38,146 nucleotides of DNA from NCBI GenBank assembly GCA_020355945.1, contig CP070627.1, positions 7,665,738 through 7,703,883 of the forward strand. The letters run 5' to 3'. The notes under the pieces were generated by a model, which made no database searches, had not been told where the DNA came from, and was given only the letters and a program-made list of their open reading frames with translations. Positions 29,501 through 37,400 of the stretch are shown here, one piece after another. Positions within the stretch are counted from its first letter, which is position 1. The number at the start of each line of letters is the position of its first letter. A program made the position numbers and the translations under genes. The DNA is from Candidatus Aminicenantota bacterium (GTDB lineage: Bacteria; Acidobacteriota; Aminicenantia; UBA2199).

Positions 29501-31341
29501 GCGGTTACATTGTTCCGCACCCGGTTGACTCATTTGAAAATCTTCAATTGAGGGCTTATTTGCAGGAAAAAATACCCGATTATATGATACCCGCATACTT
29601 TGTAGAGGTCGCGGAAATGCCGCTTACTTCCACCGGGAAGATTGATCGGAAATCACTGCCGGATCCGGGAATCACTTCGGCAGTAGAATATGTCGCGCCC
29701 CGGGATGCCGTGGAAGACTCATTGGTCAACATATGGTCCGAAATATTGGGCCTGGACCGGGAGCAAATCGGGATTCACGATAATTTTTTCCACCTGGGCG
29801 GTCACTCTTTAAAAGCGGCCGGGCTGCTGGCTGGCATCCACCGGCAATTTTCCCTGGAAATCCCCCTGGCGGAAATATTTAAAACCCCTACCATCGAAGG
29901 CATTGCCGGTTATATTAACCAAAGCGGAAAAGGCGCTTATCTCCCCATTGAACCGGCAGCCAAAAAAGACTACTATCCTCTATCTTCCGCTCAAAAAAGA
30001 TTATATATCCTGCAGCAAATAGACCCCCAAAGCACCACTTATAATATGCCAGCCATCATGATATTGGCAGGCAAACTCCATAGGACACATATAGAAAATA
30101 CCTTCAGGGAATTAATCAACAGGCATGAAAGTCTAAGAACCTCTTTTGATGCCGTAGATGACCAGCCCGCCCAGCGGATACAGGATAAGGCGGAGTTCGA
30201 GATTGAATATTACCAGGTTGAGGTTAAGGTTGAGAAAATTATAAGCAATTTCATTCGTCCTTTTGATCTCTCCCGGGCACCACTGCTGCGGGTAGGCTTA
30301 ATAAAAACAAAAAAACAAGAACATATACTGATGACTGATATGCATCATATCATATCCGATGCCTTATCAAAGGAAATATTGATCAAAGAGCTGGTGAGTT
30401 TATACCTGGGGGAAAAGTTACCGGCATTAAGACTCCAGTATAAAGACTTTTCCCAATGGCAAAACCAGCGGATCATTTCCGGCCGGGTAAAAAAACAGCA
30501 AGAATATTGGCTCCATGAGTTCAACGGGAACCTGCCAATAATACAAATCCCCACCGATTATAAAAGACCGGTGAAAAGAAGTTTTACCGGAAACCGGGAA
30601 ACCTTTAACATCCCGGCCCAACAAGCCGGGAAATTAAGGAAACTGGCCGAAGAAGAACATGCTACCATGTTTATGGTCCTGCTGACCATATACAACACCC
30701 TTCTTGCCAAATTGGGTCAGCAGGAAGATATCATTGTGGGAACCATGATCGCTGGCCGTAGGCATCCGGATTTAGAGAACATTATCGGTGTGTTTGTCAA
30801 TACCCTGGCCCTGAGAAACTATCCCCGGGGAGATCAATCCTTTATCGAATTTTTCAGGGAAGTGAGAAAACGAACATTGGATGCCTTTGACAACCAGGAT
30901 TATCAATTTGAGGACCTGGTGGAAAAATTAAACATAGAAAGAGATGCCAGTCGAAATCCCTTGTTTGATGTGGTATTCTCCTTCAGGGCCCGGGACGCCA
31001 ATAGAACCCGGGAACCCCACCCGGGTCCGGAAGCCAAAGCAAAGGAACCGCACCTGGAAGTCAAGGCATATGAACCCGGAGAAGAGAAACGCCTCGAGGT
31101 GAAATTTGATATACTTTTAACCGGCGTGGATACCGGTGAAGAACTGTTCCTGGTGCTTGAATACAGTACGGAACTCTTTAAAAAAGAAACCATACAAAGA
31201 TTTATAAAATACTATAAGGAAATCGTGTCTGCCGTGTTAGCCAATGAATCCATCCCGTTAAAAAATATTAACATATCTCATGACCTGGTAATCGCCACCT
31301 CAAAGATTTATCAAACCAACGAAAGTAATTTTGATTTTTAA
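23584..31341 (+). CDS. NRPS C-A(Thr)-T-C-A(Thr)-T-C
   Basis: 2,585 residues. C1 opens LTPMQEGMLFHYL with HHILYDGWS (His141-His142, Asp146), the type that usually follows an epimerase. A1 and A2 both read D-F-W-N-I-G-M-V-H, the standard threonine code, with near-identical FDFSVWEMYGALLYGG and NMYGITETTVHVTY blocks. Carriers are at Ser1035 (GGHSL) and Ser2075 (HLGGHSL). C2 has HHIISDGVS but the usual QExYWLxxFxG segment is replaced by a Lys/Thr/Gln-rich stretch near nt 27343-27414. C3 has HHIISDALS (Asp2259, Ala2260) and the protein ends ESNFDF, like the previous protein's ESEFDF. An in-frame hairpin repeat pair (25053-25104) lies in the A1 linker and a 9-mer array (26134-26187) before A7. The preceding protein already ends in a C domain, so the junction places two C domains side by side. 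Confidence 0.95.
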   Translation: MKIDQKNIENILALTPMQEGMLFHYLKDPENHYYFEQLSLQVSGSVDIHCLEQAWNLVIETNEMLRTVFRWQKLKEPTQIILKAHRVTLRYYERDGRDTHQWIEEIKARDRNETFDLQQVPFRVTLGKIDTQRYIMIISHHHILYDGWSTGIVLTEFLAAYRDLVNKKYPVKPLKTKLEEFIRWKQNREKEIAVKKEKFWNTHLAGFEPPTKLSIKRTTAAASQETVCYQVRIARHLKGKIDRYIKKYKITMAALLYSAWGILLQKYNNTNDVMFGFTVSGRNARIKGIENMVGLFINTLPLRIHTPTTEKTAEFLLRVNQILQEQDEYEHTALTDIKEYSGIDGNEDMFDTLVVVENYPLDTRLHVENRPLSIDSYSMVEHTHYDLTVGITPTPTEILINFSFPKELFDEALIEQLSHHYPTVMENLINNPEQRAADIEILSPAEKKQLLVDFNRTQADYPKEKTLQQLFEEQVDRTPDRTALIGQIPKGVAPPAYKKGTRGLAPLFVLMSITYKELNQKSRQLAYLLKEKGVKPDTIVGIMVERSLEMIIGVLGILKAGGAYLPIDANYPQERIDYMLKDSGAKILLTGQEITDLYSPPAFKIRPEGTSNHPCQASSLAYIIYTSGTTGNPKGVLVEHENVVRLLFNDQFPFDFNEQDVWTLFHSYCFDFSVWEMYGALLYGGKLIIIPRKVTRDPHRYLEILKKQGVTVLNQVPSVFYHLMAEEMKTGEKKLRLRYIIFGGEALNPGKLQEWKKKYPGTRLVNMYGITETTVHVTYKEITPKEIEAGRSNIGKPIPTLTAYVMDKHLKLLPMGVPGEIFVGGKGLSRGYLNRPLLTANKFILNPYNLYRSHMSHTSYISHMSYIYRTGDLARWVNGVGDMEYLGRIDHQVNIRGFRIEIGEIESRLIKHEKIKEAVVNLKEDKSGDKYLCAYIVPRKPGNFEIPQLRNYLSAKLPDYMVPAFFVELPQIPLTSTGKVDRKALPHPAVTSSMVYTAPQDPAEEIMVETWSDILQIEKENISTNSNFFELGGHSLKATRLITRIHKAFDVEISIADIFAYPTPGELCSQIRNKEKQAHQSIGLTEEKEYYPLTSAQDRFYVFQQLEPGNTSYNMPEIMLLQGKVSREKFEKVFKKLIQRHESLRTSFFLVKGEAVQRVHPAHQVPFTLEFHQSGSRQTGNFSRPFDLSRLPLLRLGLLETEKEKYFLMFDMHHIISDGVSIGIFIKEFLAYYQGEEPAPLRLRYKDYVTWLNQRKKQTTKNQTIKTPGSDPEQGALNLPSDYQRPIKPNFEGNTIKFEIPTREKEALKLLSLKENTTLYMILLSIFNVLLAKLSGQENIIVGSPMAGRQHHDLQGLLGLFINTLVLQNFPAGEKPFTAFLKEVKANALQAFENQDYQYEELVEKITLARASGRNPLFDVMFVLQNMERQEIEIPGLKATRDVGQRRTSKFDMTLYGEEEDNLVFRLEYSTSLFKKETMRRFTRYFRNIITNVLQDPAAKISSIEMMPEDEKMKLLFDFNNRGADYPRDNTIHQLFQSRVDQVPGNIAIAGGSSIQPLTYRQLNEKANRLAGVLRQRGLGPDNIAALLVERSTQMIIGILAVLKAGGAYLPIDPANPRERIEYILQDSRANLLLITKQSAEKTGNFKETIDLEEEISAAVPGDNPGPHCSPSHLAYIIYTSGTTGKPKGVMIQHGNVVRLMFNNKNLFDFTAEDTWTMFHSYCFDFSVWEMYGALLYGGTLVMVPKMTAKNPAKFREILKEHEVTVLNQTPSAFYPLVEEELKHPAKELKVRYVIFGGEALSPLQLKGWQEKYPQTKLINMYGITETTVHVTYKEITAAEIETNTSNIGKPIPTLSTFTTDKYLKPQPIGVIGELCVGGEGLGRGYLNRPELTAAVFVENPFQPGERLYRSGDLVRISTNREMEYMGRKDQQVKIRGFRIELGEITNHLLNHPGIKEAIITAKADKTGDHFLCGYIVPHPVDSFENLQLRAYLQEKIPDYMIPAYFVEVAEMPLTSTGKIDRKSLPDPGITSAVEYVAPRDAVEDSLVNIWSEILGLDREQIGIHDNFFHLGGHSLKAAGLLAGIHRQFSLEIPLAEIFKTPTIEGIAGYINQSGKGAYLPIEPAAKKDYYPLSSAQKRLYILQQIDPQSTTYNMPAIMILAGKLHRTHIENTFRELINRHESLRTSFDAVDDQPAQRIQDKAEFEIEYYQVEVKVEKIISNFIRPFDLSRAPLLRVGLIKTKKQEHILMTDMHHIISDALSKEILIKELVSLYLGEKLPALRLQYKDFSQWQNQRIISGRVKKQQEYWLHEFNGNLPIIQIPTDYKRPVKRSFTGNRETFNIPAQQAGKLRKLAEEEHATMFMVLLTIYNTLLAKLGQQEDIIVGTMIAGRRHPDLENIIGVFVNTLALRNYPRGDQSFIEFFREVRKRTLDAFDNQDYQFEDLVEKLNIERDASRNPLFDVVFSFRARDANRTREPHPGPEAKAKEPHLEVKAYEPGEEKRLEVKFDILLTGVDTGEELFLVLEYSTELFKKETIQRFIKYYKEIVSAVLANESIPLKNINISHDLVIATSKIYQTNESNFDF
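25053..25067 (+). repeat. Hairpin preceding palindrome copy 3
   Basis: GGGGGTGGCACCCCC, a 7-bp stem, 17 nt before copy 3. It is coded as part of GVAPP in the A1 linker of the 23584 protein. Confidence 0.75.
25085..25104 (+). repeat. Palindromic element copy 3
   Basis: An identical 20-mer with GGGAA leader, read as GTRGLAPL. It lies in the A1 linker of the 23584 protein, at the domain position used by copies 1 and 4. Confidence 0.9.
26134..26187 (+). repeat. 9-mer array (TATAGGTCC-type), six units
   Basis: Six 9-bp units (TATAGGTCC, CATATGTCC, CATACGTCC, TATATTTCC, CATATGTCC, TATATTTAC) encode YRS-HMS-HTS-YIS-HMS-YIY. They sit just before the A7 RTGDL motif of the first Thr A domain. Confidence 0.9.
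30213..30236 (+). repeat. GGTTRA-type hexamer repeat in C domain
   Basis: CAGGTTGAGGTTAAGGTTGAG encodes QVEVKVE in the loop before IRPFDLS of the last C domain of the 23584 protein. The same hexamers form the inverted repeat at 32582-32679. Confidence 0.65.
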
Positions 31342-31408
31342 ACCACTTCTTCGTGTTTCTTCGTGTATCTTCGCGGCTAAAATTAGAGGGTGAATTAAAG
31401 GTATAAAT
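31342..31408. repeat. Intergenic spacer with three 10-bp repeats
   Basis: Three 10-mers, CTTCTTCGTG, TTTCTTCGTG and TATCTTCGCG, run from 31346 to 31375. AAAGG at 31397-31401 lies 7 nt before ATG 31409 and is the only ribosome binding site candidate. No T-tract terminator hairpin is visible, so the operon probably continues. Confidence 0.6.
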
Positions 31409-34400
31409 ATGGAAATAAGAGCCTCAAAAGATAAACTGGCCCTGGCTGCCCAGCAAAATATCAAGGAACAGGATTACTGGCTGAATAAATTATCAGGAAC
31501 ACTGGTAAAAAGCAGCTTTCCCTATGATTACCAGGAGAAAAAAATAGAAAAATCCAGGCCAGCACAGGTGAAATTTCAATTCCCCGCTGAACTCCATGCC
31601 AAAACAATGGAGTTAAGTAAAGGAGTAGATGTTAAAGTACATATGATCCTGGTAACCGGACTGTTTATATTGCTCAACAAGTATATGAATGACAATAAAG
31701 ATATTATCATCGGCTCACCCATATTAAAACAAGACATCCAGGGAGAGTTTGTCAATACCGCCCTGGCATTCAGGAACCAGGTGGACGATGGCACCAGTTT
31801 CAAAGAACTCCTGCTGCAAACCAGGGAAACAATCATTAACGCCAATGATAATCAAAACTATCCTATTGAAATATTACTTGACAGGTTAGACCTGCCGAAT
31901 GATGCGGATGAATTTCCTTTATTTGATGTGGTCATTTTACTGGAAAATCTTCATGATAAATGTTATATACAGGATATTCACTATAATATCATGTTCTCTT
32001 TTTTGAAAACCGCTGGACATATTGAAGGTGTTGTGGAATACAATTCGCTGTTGTACATTGAAGGTACAATAAAACGAATTATCAATCATTACCTGCATGT
32101 ACTGGACCAGGGGCTTTCAAATTTAGATATAAAATTATCCCAAATAGACATGTTGTTAGAGCAAGAAAGAGAACAAATATTGTTTGAATTTAACAATACT
32201 ACGAGGGATTATCCAGGAAATAATACTCTTCACGAATGGTTTGCAGAACAGGCAGTTAACACCCCGGACAATATCGCCCTGGTGGGAGCCTTCGAATTAC
32301 ACGAAAAGGGAACAAGGGGGCTTGCCCCCTTGTATGTTACCTACAGGGAATTAAACGACCGGTCTAACCGCCTGGCACACCGATTACGAGCCAAAGGTAT
32401 CCGGCACGACACCATTGCCGCCATTATGGTGGAACCTTCTCTGGAGATGATAGTCGGGATACTGGGTATATTGAAAGCCGGTGGTGCATATTTGCCCATA
32501 GATGCAGATTACCCGGAGGAACGTATTAATTATATGCTTGCCGACAGCGGTGTGGAAGTTTTGGTGACAACACCAAAACTACAGGTTAAGGTTAAGGCTG
32601 AGGTTGAGGAGAGACTTATAGAGATAATAGATATATCCAACCTTTCATCTTTCTCAACCTTAACCTCAACCTCAACCTGCCAGGTTCATTCTTCTTATAG
32701 GGTGTCCCCGCCGGGGACCCTGGCATACATCATCTATACCTCCGGTTCAACAGGGAAACCCAAAGGTGTCATGGTGGAACATCAAAATGTTGTCGCCTAT
32801 TTACATGCCTTCTACCTGGAATTTAATATCAATGCAAAGGATACCGGGATGCAAATGGCACCTTATTCTTTTGATGTTTTCGTTGAAGAAGTGTTTCCCA
32901 TCCTATTAAAAGGTGGACGATTCATCATACCGGGTGCAGCAATCATGATGCATATTGATTCATTGACCCGGTTAATTGTTAACCACGGCGTGAGTATCAT
33001 TGATTGTACGCCATTATTATTAAATGAGATAAATAAATCGGGAATAGAGACACCGGGCATCACATTTATCAGCGGCGGCGATGTTTTAAAAGAGGAATAT
33101 ATCGATAAACTTTTGAAAATTGGCACGGTTTATAACACCTACGGTCCCACGGAAACCACTGTATGTGCTGCTTATTACAAATGCAATGGGTCTGCTCATC
33201 TGCATGCCAATTCCCCTGGTATTCCCATAGGCAAACCCATATCCCATTACAGCATCTATATCCTGGCTGAAAATCGTAAACTAACACCTATAGGTGTTCC
33301 CGGTGAATTATACATATCCGGTGCCGGAGTGAGCCGGGGGTATTTAAACAACCCGGAACTAACTGCAGAGAAATTTGACCACGATTTAAAGGATTATCAG
33401 GATTACCATGAAAAATATCATAGGTCCTATAGGTCCCATACGTCCTATATTTCCTATTTGTCCTATATTTCTAAAAAAATCTACAAAACCGGTGACCTGG
33501 GGCAGTGGCTTGAGGATGGAAACATCCGGTTTTTAGGCCGAAAAGACCTTCAGGTAAAAATCAGGGGATACCGCGTCGAAACAGGAGAAATAGAAAACCG
33601 GTTATTGAAAAACCCTGTAATAAAAGAAGCCGTGGTCACAGCCAGGCAAGATAAACATGGTGACAAATATTTATGCGCGTATATTGTCCCACAAGAAAAA
33701 ATTGAGGTGTCCGGTTTAAAAGAGTCATTGGCATTAGAGCTGCCGCATTATATGATTCCATCTTTTTTTGTACAGCTCAGTCAACTGCCCTTAACCCCCA
33801 ATGGTAAAATTGATCAAAAAAAACTGCCCGAACCGATAATAGAAGCCGGAGCAGAGTATGTAGCTCCTCAAAATCAATTACAAAAACAGTTGCAAAAGAT
33901 ATGGCAAGAGGCACTGGGTTTGGAATCCATTGGAATAAATGATCATTTTTTTAATATTGGCGGGCATTCACTAAAAGGAATCCAGGTCATTAACAGCATT
34001 CACCGTGAATTTAATGTAAAGGTTCCCCTGGCAGAACTGTTTATAACACCTACGATAAAAGGATTATCAACATATATCCAACAAGCGGCCCGGGATAAAT
34101 TTGTATCCCTGGAACCGGCAGAAGAAAAAGAATATTATGCGTTGTCCTCTGCCCAAAAGAGGTTGTACATCCTCCAGGAGCTGGAACCGGAAAGTACTGC
34201 CTATAATATGCCGCAAGTAACAACTGTAAAATTGAAAAATGAGAAAGGTAAGCCGGAACAATCGTTTAAAAAGCTTATCCACAGGCATGAAAGCTTAAGA
34301 ACCTCCTTTGAAATGATCAACCAGCAGCCTGTCCAGAGGATACATCCATCCCATGGATTGGGGTTTGAGATTGACTATTATCAATCCAATAAAGAACAAA

Positions 34401-37400
34401 TCAATGAAATAATGGAAAATTTTTTAAAACCCTTTGATTTAAGCCAGGCACCTTTATTAAAAGTCGGGCTCATAAAAACCGGGGAAGAGGAATATATTTT
34501 AATGACGGACATGCATCATATCGTATCGGATGGTGTGTCTTACGGTATATTGACAAATGATTTTATAAGACTCTATTCAGGAGAAGAATTGGCGCTGCTG
34601 AGGCTTCAATATAAAGATTTTTCAGAGTGGCAGAATAGTGAAAAGCAAAAAGAATTAATAAAGCAGCAGGAATCGTATTGGATGAAAGTCTTTTCAGGCC
34701 AACTACCCGTACTTAATCTTCCCATTGATTACCCGAGGCCATTATTACAGAGTTTTGAAGGAAGCTCAGTGAGTTTTGCATTAAATGAAAAAGAGGTTCT
34801 CACCTTAAAAACTATAACCAAAAAAACAAGTACCACACTTTATATGTGTATCCTGGCCATATACACCATCTTACTCTCTAAATTGAGTGGGCACGAAGAT
34901 ATAATCGTCGGAACACCGATCGCAGCGAGAAGGCATGAAGAGCTTGAAAATATTATTGGTATGTTTGCCAATACCCTGGCAATGCGAAATTATCCACCAG
35001 GAGAAAAAACCTTTAACCAGTTCTTAATAGAAGTTAAAGGGCGTACCTTAGAGGCCTTTGAAAACCAGGAATATCAATTCGAAGAACTGGTGGACCATGT
35101 TTCGGTTCGGCGGGATACCAGCCGCAATCCTATATTTGATGTGATGTTCAACTTATTGAACCAGCCGGAAACTGCTGATGACACTTCACATATCATTAAA
35201 CAAGATCCAGCATACAAACATAAAAAAATCACTTCAAAGTTTGATTTGAATTTAACCGCAGTGGCCGCGGCAGAGAAGCTCTCTTTTCACCTTGAATATT
35301 GCAGCAAACTGTTTAGAGCGGAAACCATCGAAAGATTTATTGATTATTTCAAAACAATCATATCCACGGTTGCAGAAAACCCCGAAGAGAAAATATCAAA
35401 ATTGGAATTCATAACAGCAAAAGAGAAAAGACAAATATTATACGATTTTAATGATACCGAAACACAATACCCCAAAGATAAAACCATTCACCAATTATTC
35501 AAGGAACAGGTAGAAAAAACCCCGGGTTGTATCGCTGTGATTGGCCTGGACCATTCTTCAGGAGAACAGGTGCAATTAACCTACAAGGAATTAAACCTGG
35601 GAGCGTGCCAACTGGCCTATTTATTGAAGCAAAAAGGTGTCAAACCCGGCACCATTGTGGGCATCATGAAGGAGAGGTCCATTGAAATGATGGTGGGGTT
35701 ACTGGGAATATTAAAAGCCGAAGGCGCCTATTTGCCCATCGATCCCAATTACCCGGCAAAACGGATAACATACATCCTGGAAAACAGCAGTGCCATGATG
35801 TTGGTAGGTAAAGTGACCAGGGGAGACGAGAAGATCGAGGTAATTGATATACCGGGAGGCAAAACCATGTTTTCGCCCGATTTAATGCCGGCGGAGAAAG
35901 GAATCGGGGACCAATACAGGGTACCAACTACCAGAGCCCCGGACCTGGCCTATGTCATCTATACTTCCGGTTCGACAAGCAGCCCTAAAGGTGTTGTCAT
36001 CCGACATTCCAATGCAGTGAATTTTATCAAAGGAATGACAGCTATTATTGACTTTTCTCCAGGTAAAACCATACTGGCCCTCACCACCATATCCTTTGAT
36101 ATTTTTTTCTTAGAAACGCTGCTGTCGCTAACCTGTGGGTTGAAAGTGGTGATTGCCAATCCACATCAACAGAAAGATCCCCAATTGCTGGAAGAAATAA
36201 TTACCAGGAATACCGTCGATATACTCCAGGTTACTCCTTCAGGACTTCAATTATTACTGCTAGGAGAAACGGTTTCGAGGTGTTTAGCAGGAGTTGGGGT
36301 ATTAATTGTCGGAGGAGAAACGTTTCCGATTCATTTATTTGAGAAATTAAAGGAGAAGTTTCAAGGTAAAATCTACAATGCATATGGTCCCACAGAGACC
36401 ACGATTTGGTCCACGGTAAAAGATTTAACCCACTGCTTACCGCAAAAGCTTACTATCGGGTGTCCCATCGCCAATACCCAGGTATATATTGTTGACAAAC
36501 ATAACCGGCTGCTGCCTGTAAGAGTTGTCGGGGAATTGTTGATTGGAGGAGATGGGGTTGCCGCCGGATACCTCAACAACGTGGAACTAACAGCAGAAAA
36601 ATTTGACCGGGATTTATGGGATTACCAGGATTACCATGATGCATATCATAGGTCTTATCGGTCATATAAGTCCTATATTATCTACAAAACCGGTGATTTG
36701 GCCCGCTGGCTGTCCACTGGTGAAATTGAATTTTTGGGGCGTATGGATCATCAAGTAAAAATAAGAGGCTTCCGGATCGACTTAGAAGAAATCGAGGAGC
36801 AATTGTTGAAACATGAACATATCCGGGAGGCAGTGGTGATATCACGGGGTAATAAAAACGAAAATAAATATCTTTGTGCATATATCGTCCTTAATACAGA
36901 GGCAATAGACAAAGCGTCATTTGAAAAAAACACCAGTGCATCCCAATTAAAGGAATACCTGTCACAACAGCTTCCTGACTATATGATCCCTTCTCATTTT
37001 GTGTTATTGGAAAAGATACCCTTAACCCCCAACAGGAAGATCAATCGTAAGGCATTACCACTACCCGGATTGGAAGCAGGGAGAGAATATACCCCCCCAG
37101 GGGATGAAATCGAAAAACAATTAGTAATGATATGGACAGAAGCATTAAGAATATCAGAGAGGCAAGCGCCTATAGGAATCGGCGATAATTTCTTTGAACT
37201 GGGAGGGCATTCGTTAACGGCCATCATTTTGCTGGCAAAGATACAAAAGGAATTACATGTAAAAATACCCCTGGTAGAAATATTCAGGACACCCACCATA
37301 AAAGGTTTGTCAAGATATATAAAAGAAGCGGCAGAAACCAGGTATGCAGCCATAGAAGCGGTAGAAAAGAAGGACTATTATGCCTTATCCTCTGCACAGC

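Noticed and set aside
31342..31408. Promoter for a separate transcription unit
   Set aside because: The 67-bp gap holds a 10-mer repeat and a ribosome binding site candidate but no convincing -35/-10 pair; the same strand and product logic favour one operon.
31391..31409. Half-C domain as a start-site or frameshift artefact
   Set aside because: An in-frame TGA lies just upstream, and the preceding DNA encodes the complete C domain of the previous gene in another frame, so no missing lobe is nearby.
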